A stretch of 64,000 nucleotides of DNA from Colletes latitarsis (GCF_051014445.1 NW_027488377.1:5084001-5148000), one strand, 5' to 3'; counted from the stretch's first letter, positions 47,520 to 61,326 are shown. Program-made: numbers and translations. The notes: generated by a model not told the origin, from the letters alone.

Positions 47520-50500
47520 AAATGCGAAAGTACGAGACAGATGGGGGCAAATCCCAGACCTAACCCAGACATATCCGGCGTTATCCTCTAAAATATTAAT
47601 CCAACCCAGGCTTAATTGAATGTTTCGTTGCGGAGCGTCTTTATTACGGGATCCAAACCAGAAAAGCTCAGGATCTAGCCAACAAGTAGGCGAAAAATGA
47701 GAAGGTACTAGCCAGATGAGGGCAACTCCCAGAACTAACCGAGACATAACCGGCGTTATCCTCTAAAATATTAATCGCAACCAGCTTCCATTGACAGTTT
47801 CGGTGTGGTACCACATTACTACGTGGTCCAAGCTGGAAAAAGGCCACGATCTGGCCAACAAGTAGGCGAAAAATGCGAAGGTACGAGCCAGATGAGGGCA
47901 AATCCCAGACCTAACCGAGACATAACCGGCGTTATCCTCCAAAATATTCATCGCAACCAGGTTTAATTGACTGCTTCGGTGTGGAACCACATTACGACGG
48001 GATCCATACCACAAAAAACCCAAGATCTGGCCAACGAGTACGCGAAAATTGCGAAAGTATGAGCCAGATGGTTGCAAATACCAGAACTAACCCAGACATA
48101 ACCAGCGTTATCCTCTAAAATATTAATCGCAACCAGGTTTAAATGACTGTTTCGGTCTGCTACCGCATTAGTACGTGATCCAAGCCAGAAAAAGGCCGGG
48201 ATCTGGCCAACAAGTATGCGAAAAATGCGAAGGTACTAGTCAGATGAGGGCAAATCCCAGAACTAACCGAGACATAACCGGCGTTATCCTCTAAAATATT
48301 AATCGCAACCAGGATTAATTGACTGTTTCGGTCTGGTACCGCATTAGTACGTGATCCAAGCCAGAAAATGGCCGGGATCTGGCCAACATGTATGCGAAAA
48401 ATGCGAAAGTACGAGCCGGATGAGGGCAAATAACAGACCTGACCGAGACATAACCGGCGTTATCCTCTAAAATATTTATCGCAACCAGGTTTAATAAACT
48501 GTTTCGGCCTGGTACCGCATTAGTACGTGATCCAAACCAGAACGAGGCCGGGATCTGGCCAACAAGTAAGCGAAAAATGCGAAAGTACGAGCCAGATGAG
48601 GGCAAATACCAGACCTAACCCAGACATAACCGGCGTTATCCTCTAAAATATTAATCGGAACCAGGTTTAAAAAACTGTTTCAGTGTGGTACCAAATTACT
48701 ACGTGGTCCAAGGCAGAAAAAGGCCAGGATCTGGCCAACAAGTATGCGAAAAATGCGAAAGTACGAGCCAGATGTGGGCAAATCCCAAAGTTAACCGAGA
48801 CATAACCAGCGTTATCCTCTGAAATATTAATCGCAACCAGGTTTAATTGACTGCTTCGGTGTGGTACCGCATTAGTACGTGAACCAAGCCAGAAAAAGGC
48901 CGGGATCTGGCCAACAAGTATGCGAAAAATGCGAAGGTACTAGCCAGATGAGGGCAAATCCCAGAACTAACCGAGACATAACCGGCGTTATCCTCTAAAA
49001 TATTAATCGCAACCAGGATTAATTGACTGTTTCGGTCTGGTACCGCAATAGTACGTGATCCAAGTCAGAAAAAGGCCGGGATCTGGCCAACAAGTATGCG
49101 AAAAATGCGAAAGTACGAGCCAGATGAGGGCAAATAACAGACCTAACCGAGACATAACCGGCGTTATCCTCTAAAATATTTATCGCAACCAGGTTTAATT
49201 GACTGTTTCGGTGTGGTACCGCATTACTACGTGATCTAAACCAGGAAAAGGCCAGGATCTGGCCAACAAGTAGGCGAACAATGCGAAGGCACTAGCCAGA
49301 TGAGGGCAAATCCCAGAACTAACCGAGACATAACCGGCGTTATCCTCTAAAATATTAATCGCAACCAGGATTAATTGACTGTTTCGGTCTGGTACCGCAT
49401 TAGTACGTGATCCAAGCCAGAAAAAGGCCGGGATCTGGCCAACAAGTATGCGAAAAATGCGAAAGTACGAGCCAGATGAGGGCAAATACCAGACCTAACC
49501 CAGACATAACCGGCGTTATCCTCTAAAATATTAAGCGGAACCAGGTTTAATTAACTGTTTCAGTGTGGTACCAAATTACTACGTGGTCCAAGACAGAAAA
49601 AGGCCAGGATCTGGCCAACAAGTATGCGAAAAATGCGAAAGTACCAGCCAGATGTGGGCAAATCCCAGACTTAACCGAGACATAACCAGCGTTATCCTCT
49701 AAAATATTAATCGCAACCAGGTTTAATTGACTGTTTCGGTCTGGTACCGCATTAGTACGTGATCCAAGCCAGAAAAAGGCCGGGATCTGGCCAACAAGTA
49801 TGCGAACAATGCGAAGGCACTAGCCAGATGAGGGCAAATCCCAGAACTAACCGAGACATAACCGGCGTTATCCTCTAAAATATTTATCGCAACCAGGTTT
49901 AATTGACTGTTTCGGTGTGGTACCGCATTACTACGTGATCCAAACCAGAAAAAGCCCAGGATCTTCCAACAAGTAAGCGAAAAATGCGAAAGTACGAGCC
50001 AGATGAGGGCAAATACCAGACCTAACCCAGACATAACCGGCGTTATCCTCTAAAATATTAATCGGAACCAGGTTTGAAAAACTGTTTCAGTGTGGTACCA
50101 AATTACTACGTGGTCCAAGGCAGAAAAAGGCCAGGATCTGGCCAACAAGTATGCGAAAAATGCGAAAGTACGAGCCAGATGTGGGCAAATCCCAAAGTTA
50201 ACCGAGACATAACCAGCGTTATCCTCTGAAATATTAATCGCAACCAGGTTTAATTGACTGCTTCGGTGTGGTACCGCATTACTACGTGAACCAAGCCACA
50301 AAAAGGCCGGGATCTGGCCAACAAGTATGCGAAAAATTCGAAGGTACTAGCCAGATGAGGGCAAATCCCAGAACTAACCGAGACATAACCGGCGTTATCC
50401 TCTAAAATATTAATCGCAACCAGGATTAATTGACTGTTTCGGTCTGGTACCGCATTAGTACGTGATCCAAGCCAGAAAAAGGCCGGGATCTGGCCAACAA

Positions 50501-50543
50501 GTATGCGCAAAATGCGAAAGTACGAGCCAGATGAGGGCAAATA
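47520..50543. repeat. 3-kb block, copy 1 (24-monomer spacing)
   Basis: It matches 51742-54589 at +4222, then +4046 after one monomer missing in copy 2. Private markers are CATATCCGGCG, TGCGGAGCGTCTTTATTACGGG (about 47630), CAAGCTGGAAAAAGG, GAAAATGGCCGGG and ACATGTATGCG. The copies are separated by 50544-51741, so this is a spaced duplication. Confidence 0.87.
48659..50065. repeat. 8-monomer higher-order repeat unit (1407 bp)
   Basis: Eight distinguishable monomers, called a to h here: a has GGTTTAAAAAACTG and CCCAAAGTTAACC; b has GCTTCGG and GTGAACCAAGCC; c has GGTCTGG; d has GTGATCTAAACCAGG and AACAATGCG; e has GGTCTGG; f has GGTTTAATTAACTG; g has GGTCTGG with AACAATGCG; h has GATCTTCCAACAAG, a 2-bp deletion. 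Monomers a-b-c-d recur directly from 50066. Confidence 0.82.
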
Positions 50544-51741
50544 ACAGACCTAACCGAGACATAACCGGCGTTATCCTCTAAAATATTTATCGCAACCAGG
50601 TTTAATTGACTGTTTCGGTGTGGTACCGCATTACTACGTGATCTAAACCAGGAAAAGGCCAGGATCTGGCCAACAAGTAGGCGAACAATGCGAAGGCACT
50701 AGCCAGATGAGGGCAAATCCCAGAACTAACCGAGACATAACCGGCGTTATCCTCTAAAATATTAATCGCAACCAGGATTAATTGACTGTTTCGGTCTGGT
50801 ACCAAATTACTACGTGGTCCAAGCCAGAAAAAGGCCACGATCTGGCCAACAAGTATGCGAAAAATGCGAAAGTGCGAGCCAGATGAGGGCAAATAGCAGA
50901 CCTAACCTAGACATAACCGGCGTTATCCTCTAAACTATTAATCGCAACCAGGATTAATTGACTGTTACGGTGTGGTACCGCATTACTACGTGGTCCAAAC
51001 CAGAAAAAGCCCAGGATCTTGCCAACAAGTAGGCGAAAAATGCGAAGGTACGTGCCAGATGATTGCAAATACCAGAACTAACCCAGACATAACCAGCGTT
51101 ATCCTCTAAAATATTAATCGCAACCTGGATTAATTGACTGTTTCGGTGTGGAACCACATTATGACGGGATACAAACCAGAAAAAGCCCTGGATCTGGCCA
51201 ACAAGTATGCGTGAAATGCGAAAGTACGAGCCAGATGGGGGCAAATCCCAGACCTAACCGAGACATAACCGGCGTTATCCTCCAAAATATTCATCGCAAC
51301 CAGGTTTAATTGACTGCTTCGGTGTGGAACCACATTATGACGGGATACAAACCAGAAAAAGCCCTGGATCTGGCCAAAAAGTATGCGAGAAATGCGAAAG
51401 TACGAGCCAGATAGGGGCAAATGCCAGACCTAACCGAGACATAACCGGCGCTATCCTCCAAAATATTCATCGCAACCAGGTTTAATTGACTGCTTCGTTG
51501 TGGAACCACATTACGACGGGATCGAAACCACAAAAAACCCAAGATCTGGCCAACGAGTACGCGAAAATTGCGAAAGTATGAGCCAGATGATTGCATATAC
51601 CAGAACCAACCCAGACATAACCAGCGTTATCCTCTAAAATATTAATCGCAACCAGGTTTAATTGACTGTTTCGGAGTGGTACCGCAATACTACGTGATAC
51701 ATACCAGGAAAATGCCAGGATCTGGCCAACAAGTATGCGAA
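50544..51741. repeat. Spacer monomers between the two 3-kb blocks
   Basis: About seven ordinary monomers: the d type (GTGATCTAAACCAGGAAAAGG) at about 50590, GTTACGGTGTGGTACC, two GGAACCACATTATGACGGG monomers (about 51150 and 51326) that look like a near-duplicate pair, and a GCGAAAATTGCG monomer followed by GTTTCGGAGTGG (about 51670). Nothing but satellite is present. Confidence 0.8.
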
Positions 51742-54589
51742 AAATGCGAAAGTACGAGACAGATGGGGGCAAATCCCAGACCTAACCCAGACATATCCGG
51801 CGTTATCCTCTAAAATATTAATCGAACCCAGGCTTAATTGAATGTTTCTTTGCGGAGCGTCTTTATTACGGGATCCAAACCAGAAAAGCTCAGGATCTAG
51901 CCAACAAGTAGGCGAAAAATGAGAAGGTACTAGCCAGATGAGGGCAACTCCCAGAACTAACCGAGACATAACCGGCGTTATCCTCTAAAATATTAATCGC
52001 AACCAGCTTCCATTGACAGTTTCGGTGTGGTACCACATTACTACGTGGTCCAAGCTGGAAAAAGGCCACGATCTGGCCAACAAGTAGGCGAAAAATGCGA
52101 AGGTACGAGCCAGATGAGGGCAAATCCCAGACCTAACCGAGACATAACCGGCGTTATCCTCCAAAATATTCATCGCAACCAGGTTTAATTGACTGCTTCG
52201 GTGTGGAACCACATTACGACGGGATCCATACCACAAAAAACCCAAGATCTGGCCAACGAGTACGCGAAAATTGCGAAAGTATGAGCCAGATGGTTGCAAA
52301 TACCAGAACTAACCCAGACATAACCAGCGTTATCCTCTAAAATATTAATCGCAACCAGGTTTAAATGACTGTTTCGGTCTGCTACCGCATTAGTACGTGA
52401 TCCAAGCCAGAAAATGGCCGGGATCTGGCCAACATGTATGCGAAAAATGCGAAAGTACGAGCCGGATGAGGGCAAATAACAGACCTGACCGAGACATAAC
52501 CGGCGTTATCCTCTAAAATATTTATCGCAACCAGGTTTAATAAACTGTTTCGGCCTGGTACCGCATTAGTACGTGATCCAAACCAGAACGAGGCCGGGAT
52601 CTGGCCAACAAGTAAGCGAAAAATGCGAAAGTACGAGCCAGATGAGGGCAAATACCAGACCTAACCCAGACATAACCGGCGTTATCCTCTAAAATATTAA
52701 TCGGAACCAGGTTTAAAAAACTGTTTCAGTGTGGTACCAAATTACTACGTGGTCCAAGGCAGAAAAAGGCCAGGATCTGGCCAACAAGTATGCGAAAAAT
52801 GCGAAAGTACGAGCCAGATGTGGGCAAATCCCAAAGTTAACCGAGACATAACCAGCGTTATCCTCTGAAATATTAATCGCAACCAGGTTTAATTGACTGC
52901 TTCGGTGTGGTACCGCATTAGTACGTGAACCAAGCCAGAAAAAGGCCGGGATCTGGCCAACAAGTATGCGAAAAATGCGAAGGTACTAGCCAGATGAGGG
53001 CAAATCCCAGAACTAACCGAGACATAACCGGCGTTATCCTCTAAAATATTAATCGCAACCAGGATTAATTGACTGTTTCGGCCTGGTACCGCAATAGTAC
53101 GTGATCCAAGCCAGAAAAAGGCCGGGATCTGGCCAACAAGTATGCGAAAAATGCGAAAGTACGAGCCAGATGAGGGCAAATAACAGACCTAACCGAGACA
53201 TAACCGGCGTTATCCTCTAAAATATTTATCGCAACCAGGTTTAATTGACTGTTTCGGTGTGGTACCGCATTACTACGTGATCTAAACCAGGAAAAGGCCA
53301 GGATCTGGCCAACAAGTAGGCGAACAATGCGAAGGCACTAGCCAGATGAGGGCAAATCCCAGAACTAACCGAGACATAACCGGCGTTATCCTCTAAAATA
53401 TTAATCGCAACCAGGATTAATTGACTGTTTCGGTCTGGTACCGCATTAGTACGTGATCCAAGCCAGAAAAAGGCCGGGATCTGGCCAACAAGTATGCGAA
53501 AAATGCGAAAGTACGAGCCAGATGAGGGCAAATACCAGACCTAACCCAGACATAACCGGCGTTATCCTCTAAAATATTAAGCGGAACCAGGTTTAATTAA
53601 CTGTTTCAGTGTGGTACCAAATTACTACGTGGTCCAAGACAGAAAAAGGCCAGGATCTGGCCAACAAGTATGCGAAAAATGCGAAAGTACCAGCCAGATG
53701 TGGGCAAATCCCAGACTTAACCGAGACATAACCAGCGTTATCCTCTAAAATATTAATCGCAACCAGGTTTAATTGACTGTTTCGGTCTGGTACCGCATTA
53801 GTACGTGATCCAAGCCAGAAAAAGGCCGGGATCTGGCCAACAAGTATGCGAACAATGCGAAGGCACTAGCCAGATGAGGGCAAATCCCAGAACTAACCGA
53901 GACATAACCGGCGTTATCCTCTAAAATATTTATCGCAACCAGGTTTAATTGACTGTTTCGGTGTGGTACCGCATTACTACGTGATCCAAACCAGAAAAAG
54001 CCCAGGATCTTCCAACAAGTAAGCGAAAAATGCGAAAGTACGAGCCAGATGAGGGCAAATACCAGACCTAACCCAGACATAACCGGCGTTATCCTCTAAA
54101 ATATTAATCGGAACCAGGTTTAAAAAACTGTTTCAGTGTGGTACCAAATTACTACGTGGTCCAAGGCAGAAAAAGGCCAGGATCTGGCCAACAAGTATGC
54201 GAAAAATGCGAAAGTACGAGCCAGATGTGGGCAAATCCCAAAGTTAACCGAGACATAACCAGCGTTATCCTCTGAAATATTAATCGCAACCAGGTTTAAT
54301 TGACTGCTTCGGTGTGGTACCGCATTAGTACGTGAACCAAGCCAGAAAAAGGCCGGGATCTGGCCAACAAGTATGCGAAAAATGCGAAGGTACTAGCCAG
54401 ATGAGGGCAAATCCCAGAACTAACCGAGACATAACCGGCGTTATCCTCTAAAATATTAATCGCAACCAGGATTAATTGACTGTTTCGGTCTGGTACCGCA
54501 TTAGTACGTGATCCAAGCCAGAAAAAGGCCGGGATCTGGCCAACAAGTATGCGAAAAATGCGAAAGTACGAGCCAGATGAGGGCAAATA
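51742..54589. repeat. 3-kb block, copy 2, one monomer shorter
   Basis: Partner of 47520-50543. A monomer corresponding to about 48191-48366 is missing. The join lies at 52383-52412, where GGTCTGCTACC of one monomer leads into GAAAATGGCCGGG of the next. Exchange within the shared GCATTAGTACGTGATCC stretch explains it. Confidence 0.86.
52705..54111. repeat. 8-monomer higher-order repeat unit, second set
   Basis: The same a-to-h order as 48659-50065. The next unit starts at 54112 but runs a-b-e-f-g, lacking c and d, before a CAGCTTCCATTGAC monomer near 54995. The a-to-a distance is again 1407 bp. Confidence 0.82.
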
Positions 54590-57500
54590 CCAGACCTAAC
54601 CCAGACATAACCGGCGTTATCCTCTAAAATATTAATCGGAACCAGGTTTAATTAACTGTTTCAGTGTGGTACCAAATTACTACGTGGTCCAAGACAGAAA
54701 AAGGCCAGGATCTGGCCAACAAGTATGCGAAAAATGCGAAAGTACCAGCCAGATGTGGGCAAATCCCAGACTTAACCGAGACATAACCAGCGTTATCCTC
54801 TAAAATATTAATCGCAACCAGGTTTAATTGACTGTTTCGGTCTGGTACCGCATTAGTACGTGATCCAAGCCAGAAAAAGGCCGGGATCTGGCCAACAAGT
54901 ATGCGAACAATGCGAAGGCACTAGCCAGATGAGGGCAAATCCCAGAACTAACCGAGACATAACCGGCGTTATCCTCTAAAATATTTATCGCAACCAGCTT
55001 CCATTGACAGTTTCGGTGTGGTACCACATTACTACGTGGTCCAAGCTGGAATAAGGCCACGATCTGGCCAACAAGTAGGCGGAAAATGCGAAGGTACGAG
55101 CCAGATGATTACAAATACCAGAACTAACCCAGACATAACCAGCGTTATCCTCTAAAATATTAATCGCAACCAGGTTTAATTGACTGCTTCGGTGTGGAAC
55201 CACATTACAACGGGATCCAAACCACAAAAAACCCAAGATCTGGCCAACGAGTACGCGAAAATTGCGAAAGTATGAGCCAGATGATTGCATATACCAGAAC
55301 TAACCCAGACATAACCAGCGTTATCCTCTAAAATATTAATCGCAACCAGGTTTAATTGACTGTTTCGGAGTGGTACCGCAATACTACGTGATACAGACCA
55401 GAAAAATGCCAGGATCTGGCCAACAAGTATGCGAAAAATGCGAAAGTACGAGACAGATGAGGGCAAATACCAGACCTAACCGAGACATAACCGGCGTTAT
55501 CCTCTAAAATATTAATCGCAACCAGGTTTAATTGCCTGTTTCGGCGTCGTACCACATTACTACGTGGTCCGGGCCAGAAAAAGGCCAGGATCTGGCCCAC
55601 AAGAATGCGAAAAATGCGAAGGTACGAGCCAGATGAGGGCAAATCCCAGACCTAACCGAGACATAACCGGCGTTATCCTCTAAAATATTAATCGAACCCA
55701 GGCTTAATTGAATGTTTCGGTGTGGAGCGTCATTATTACGGGATCCAAACCAGAAAAAGCTCAGGATCTAGCCAACAAGTAGGCGAAAAATGCGAAGGTA
55801 CTAGCCAGATGAGGGCAAATCCCAGAACTAACCGAGGCATAACCGGCGTTATCCTCTAAAATATTAATCGCAACCAGGATTAATTGACTGTTTCGGTCTG
55901 GTACCGCATTAGTACGTGATCCAAACCAGAAAAAGGCCGGGATCTGGCCGACAAGTATGCGAGAAATGCGAAGGTACTAGCCAGATGAGGGCAAATCCCA
56001 GAACTAACCGAGACATAACCGGCGTTATCCTCTAAAATATTAATCGCAACCAGGATTAATTGACTGTTTCGGTCTGGTACCGCATTAGTACGTGATCCAA
56101 GCCAGAAAATGGCCGGGATCTGGCCAACAAGTATGCGAAAAATGCGAAAGTACGAGCCGGATGAGGGCAAATAACAGACCTGACCGAGACATAACCGGCG
56201 TTATCCTCTAAAATATTTATCGCAACCAGGTATAATTGACTGTTTCGGTGTGGTACCGCATTACTACGTGATCTAAACCAGGAAAAGGCCAGGATCTGGC
56301 CAACAAGTAGGCGAAAAATGCGAAGGTACGAGCCAGATGAGGGCAAATAACAGACCAAACCGAGACATAACCGGCGTTATCCTTTAAAATATTTATCGCA
56401 ACCAGGTTTAATTAACTGTTTCGGCCTGGTACCGCATTAGTACGTGATCCAAACCAGAATGAGGCCGGGATCTGGCCAACAAGTAAGCGAAAAATGCGAA
56501 AGTACGAGCCAGATGAGGGCAAATACCAGACCTAACCCAGACATAACCGGCGTTATCCTGTAAAATATTTATCGGAACCAGGTTTAAATAACTGTTTCAG
56601 TGTGGTACCAAATTACTACGTGGTCCAAGCCAGAAAAAGGCCAGGATCTGGCCAACAAGTATGCGAAAAATGCGAAAATACGAGCCAGATGTGGGCAAAT
56701 CCCAAACTTAACCGAGACATAACCAGCGCTATCCTCTGAAATATTAATCGCAACCAGGTTTAATTGACTGCTTCGGTGTGGTACCGCATTAGTACGTGAA
56801 CCAAGCCAGAAAAAGGCCGGGATCTGGCCAACAAGTATGCGAAAAATGCGAAGGTACTAGCCAGATGAGGGCAAATCCCAGAACTAACCGAGACATAACC
56901 GGCGTTATCCTCTAAAATATTAATCGCAACCAGGATTAATTGACTGTTTCGGTCTGGTACCGCATTAGTACGTGATCCAAGCCAGAAAAAGGCCGGGATC
57001 TGGCCAACAAGTATGCGAAAAATGCGAAAGTACGAGCCAGATGAGGGCAAATAACAGACCTAACCGAGACATAACCGGCGTTATCCTCTAAAATATTTAT
57101 CGCAACCAGGTTTAATTGACTGTTTCGGTGTGGTACCGCATTACTACGTGATCCAAGCCAGAAAAAGGCCGGGATCTGGCCAACAAGTATGCGAAAAATT
57201 CGAAAGTATGAGCCAGATGATTGCAAATACCAGAACTAACCCAGACATAACCAGCGTTATCCTCTAAAATATTAATCGCACCCAGGTTTAAATGACTGTT
57301 TCGGTCTGGTACCGCATTAGTACGTGATCCATGCCAGAAAAAGGCCGGGATCTGGCCAACAAGTATGCGAAAAATGCGAAGGTACTAGTCAGATGAGGGC
57401 AAATAACAGACCTGACCGAGACATAACCGGCGTTATCCTCTAAAATATTAATCGCAACCAGGATTAATTGACTGTTTCGGTCTGGTACCGCATTAGTACG

Positions 57501-58687
57501 TGATCCAAGCCAGAAAATGGCCGGGATCTGGCCAACATGTATGCGAAAAATGCGAAAGTACGAGCCGGATGAGGGCAAATAACAGACCTGACCGAGACAT
57601 AACCGGCGTTATCCTCTAAAATATTTATCGCAACCAGGTTTAATTGACTGCTTCGGTGTGGTACCGCATTAGTACGTGAACCAAGCCAGAAAAAGGCCGG
57701 GATCTGGCCAACAAGTATGCGAAAAATGCGAAGGTACTAGCCAGATGAGGGCAAATCCCAGAACTAACCGAGACATAACCGGCGTTATCCTCTAAAATAT
57801 TAATCGCAACCAGGATTAATTGACTGTTTCGGTCTGGTACCGCATTAGTACGTGATCCAAGCCAGAAAAAGGCCGGGATCTGGCCAACAAGTAAGCGAAA
57901 AATGCGAAAGTACGAGCCAGATGAGGGCAAATACCAGACCTAACCCAGACATAACCGGCGTTATCCTCTAAAATATTAATCGGAACCAGGTTTAAAAAAC
58001 TGTTTCAGTGTGGTACCAAATTACTACGTGGTCCAAGCCAGAAAAAGGCCAGGATCTGGCCAACAAGTATGCGAAAAATGCGAAGGTACGAGCCAGATGT
58101 GGGCAAATCCCAAACTTAACCGAGACATAACCAGCGCTATCCTCTGAAATATTAATCGCAACCAGGTTTAATTGACTGCTTCGGTGTGGTACCGCATTAG
58201 TACGTGAACCAAGCCAGAAAAAGGCCGGGATCTGGCCAACAAGTATGCGAAAAATGCGAAGGTACTAGCCAGATGAGGGCAAATCCCAGAACTAACCGAG
58301 ACATAACCGGCGTTATCCTCTAAAATATTAATCGCAACCAGGATTAATTGACTGTTTCGGTCTGGTACCGCATTAGTACGTGATCCAAGCCAGAAAAAGG
58401 CCGGGATCTGGCCAACAAGTATGCGAAAAATGCGAAAGTACGAGCCAGATGAGGGCAAATAACAGACCTAACCGAGACATAACCGGCGTTATCCTCTAAA
58501 ATATTTATCGCAACCAGGTTTAATTGACTGTTTCGGTGTGGTACCGCATTACTACGTGATCCAAGCCAGAAAAAGGCCGGGATCTGGCCAACAAGTATGC
58601 GAAAAATGCGAAAGTACGAGCCAGATGAGGGCAAATAACAGACCAAACCGAGACATAACCGGCGTTATCCTCTAAAATATTTATCGC
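54590..58687. repeat. Mixed region with further a-b-c cassettes
   Basis: 54640-55000 continues the f-g order. 55000-55860 brings in CAGCTTCCATTGAC, GCGAAAATTGCG, GTTTCGGAGTGG and GGAGCGTCATTATTACGGG monomers typical of regions further left. From 56576 the a-b-c order returns (a at 56576 and 57984, 1408 bp apart; b at about 56752, 57632 and 58160). No non-satellite sequence is seen. Confidence 0.8.
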
Positions 58688-61150
58688 AACCAGGTTTAAT
58701 TGACTGTTTCGGTGTGGTACCGCATTACTACGTGATCTAAACCAGGAAAAGGCCAGGATCCGGCCAACAAGTAGGCGAACAATGCGAAGGTACTAGCCAG
58801 ATGAGGGCAAATCCCAGAACTAACCGAGACATAACCGGCGTTATCCTCTAAAATATTAATCGCAACCAGGATTAATTGACTGTTTCGGTCTGGTACCGCA
58901 TTAGAACGTGATCCAAGCCAGAAAAAGGCCGGGATCTGGCCAACAAGTATGCGAAAAATGCGAAAGTACGAGCCAGATGAGGGCAAATACCAGACCTAAC
59001 CCAGACATGACCGGCGTTATCCTCTAAAATATTAATCGCAACCAGCTTCCATTGACAGTTTCGGTGTGATACCACATTACTACGTGGTCCAAGCTGGAAA
59101 AAGGCCACGATCTGGCCAACGAGTACGCGAAAATTGCGAAAGTATGAGCCAGATGATTGCATATACCAGAACTAACCCAGACATAACCAGCGTTATCCTC
59201 TAAAATATTAATCGCAACCAGGTTTAATTGACTGTTTCGGAGTGGAACCACATTACGACGGGATCCATACCACAAAAAACCCAAGATCTGGCCAACGAGT
59301 ACGCGAAAATTGCGAAAGTATGAGCCAGATGATTGCAAATACCAGAACTAACCCAGACATAACCAGCGTTATCCTCTAAAATATTAATCGCAACCAGGTT
59401 TAAATGACTGTTTCGGTCTGGTACCGCATTAGTACGTGATCCAAGCCAGAAAAAGGCCGGGATCTGGCCAACAAGTATGCGAAAAATGCGAAGGTACTAG
59501 TCAGATGAGGGCAAATCCCAGAACTAACCTAGACATAACCGGCGTTATCCTCTAAAATATTAATCGCAACCAGGATTAATTGACTGTTTCGGTCTGGTAC
59601 CGCATTAGTACGTGATCCAAGCCAGAAAATGGCCGGGATCTGGCCAACATGTATGCGAAAAATGCGAAATTACGAGCCGGATGAGGGTAAATAACAGACC
59701 TGACCGAGACATAACCGGCGTTATCCTCTAAAATATTTATCGCAACCAGGTTTAATTGACTGTTTCGGTGTGGTACCGCATTACTACGTGATCTAAACCA
59801 GGAAAAGGCCAGGATCGGGCCAACAAGTAGGCGAAAAATGCGAAGGCACGAGCCAGATGAGGGCAAATAACAGACCTAACCGAGACATAACCGGCGTTAT
59901 CCTCTAAAATATTTATCGCAACCAGGTTTAATTAACTGTTTCGGCCTGGTACCGCATTAGTACGTGATCCAAACCAGAATGAGGCCGGGATCTGGCCAAC
60001 AAGTAAGCGAAAAATGCGAAAGTACGAGCCAGACGAGGGCAAATACCAGACCTAACCCAGACATAAACGGCGTTATCCTCTAAAATATTAATCGGAACCA
60101 GGTTTAAAAAACTGTTTCAGTGTGGTACCAAATTACTACGTGGTCCAAGCCAGAAAAAGGCCAGGATCTGGCCAACAAGAATGCGAAAAATGCGAAAGTA
60201 CGTGCCAGATGTGGGCAAATCCCAAACTTAACCGAGACATAACCAGCGTTATCCTCTGAAATATTAATCGCAACCAGGTTTAATTGACTGCATCGGTGTG
60301 GTACCGCATTAGTACGTGAACCAAGCCAGAAAAAGGCCGGGATCTGGCCAACAAGTATGCGAAAAATGCGAAGGTACTAGCCAGATGAGGGCAAATCCCA
60401 GAACTAACCGAGACATAACCGGCGTTATCCTCTAAAATATTAATCGCAACCAGGATTAATTGACTGTTTCGGTCTGGTACCGCATCAGTACGTGATCCAA
60501 GCCAGAAAAAGGCCGGGATCTGGCCAACAAGTATGCGAAAAATGCGAAAGTACGAGCCAGATGAGGGCAAATAACAGACCTAACCGAGACATAACCGGCG
60601 TTATCCTCTAAAATATTTATCGCAACCAGGTTTAATTGACTGTTTCGGTGTGGTACCGCATTACTACGTGATCTAAACCAGGAAAAGGCCAGGATCTGGC
60701 CAACAAGTAGGCGAACAATGCGAAGGTACTAGCCAGATGAGGGCAAATCCTAGAACTAACCGAGACATAACCGGCGTTATCCTCTAAAATATTAATCGCA
60801 ACCAGGTTTAATTGACTGTTACGGTGCGGTGCCGCATTACTACGTGATCCAAACCAGAAAAAGCCCAGGATCTTCCAACAAGTAGGCGGAAAATGCGAAG
60901 GTACGAGCCAGATGATTGCAAATACCAGACCTAACCCAGACATAACCGGCGTTATCCTGTAAAATATTAATCGGAACCAGGTTCAATTAACTGTTTCAGT
61001 GTGGTACCGCATTACTACGTGATCCAAGCCAGAAAAAGGCCGGGATCTGGCCAACAAGTATGCGAAAAATGCGAAAGTACGAGCCAGATGAGGGCAAATA
61101 CCAGACCTAACCCAGACATAACCGGCGTTATCCTCTAAAATATTTATCGC
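58688..61150. repeat. Higher-order repeat unit 1, 14 monomers (2463 bp)
   Basis: It starts with monomer d (GTGATCTAAACCAGGAAAAGG), then an e monomer, then CAGCTTCCATTGACAG, the GGATCCATACCAC monomer, GAAAATGGCC, TTTCGGCCTGG / CCAGAATGAGGCC, and a-b-c-d. Unit 2 repeats this order at +2463. Unit 1 has one monomer (about 59752-59927, with GGATCGGGCC) that unit 2 lacks, so the offset falls to 2287. It also has a divergent tract at 59109-59233. Confidence 0.86.
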
Positions 61151-61326
61151 AACCAGGTTTAATTGACTGTTTCGGTGTGGTACCGCATTACTACGTGATC
61201 TAAACCAGGAAAAGGCCAGGATCTGGCCAACAAGTAGGCGAACAATGCGAAGGTACTAGCCAGATGAGGGCAAATCCCAGAACTAACCGAGACATAACCG
61301 GCGTTATCCTCTAAAATATTAATCGC
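61151..61326 (+). repeat. Representative 176-bp monomer with internal landmarks
   Basis: I take the monomer to begin at AACCAGGTTTAATTGACTG; the start is arbitrary. In order it holds: TTCGGTGTGGTACC with a KpnI site; the dyad GGCCAGGATCTGGCC, with two 6-bp arms around GAT; two adjacent 9-bp copies of the type ATGCGAAAA/ATGCGAAAG, here AGGCGAACA/ATGCGAAGG; two adjacent 11-bp imperfect direct repeats, CAGAACTAACC then GAGACATAACC; and an AT-rich end CTAAAATATTAATCGC. By hand count it has 40 C, 41 G and 9 CpG. The paired 9-bp and 11-bp repeats suggest the monomer itself contains small internal duplications. Confidence 0.93.

Noticed and set aside
6680..55760. GGAGCGTCATTATTACGGG monomers as an inserted mobile element
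   Set aside because: They keep the normal 176-bp length and all other landmarks, with no target-site duplication or terminal repeats. They are a monomer subtype seen at many places.
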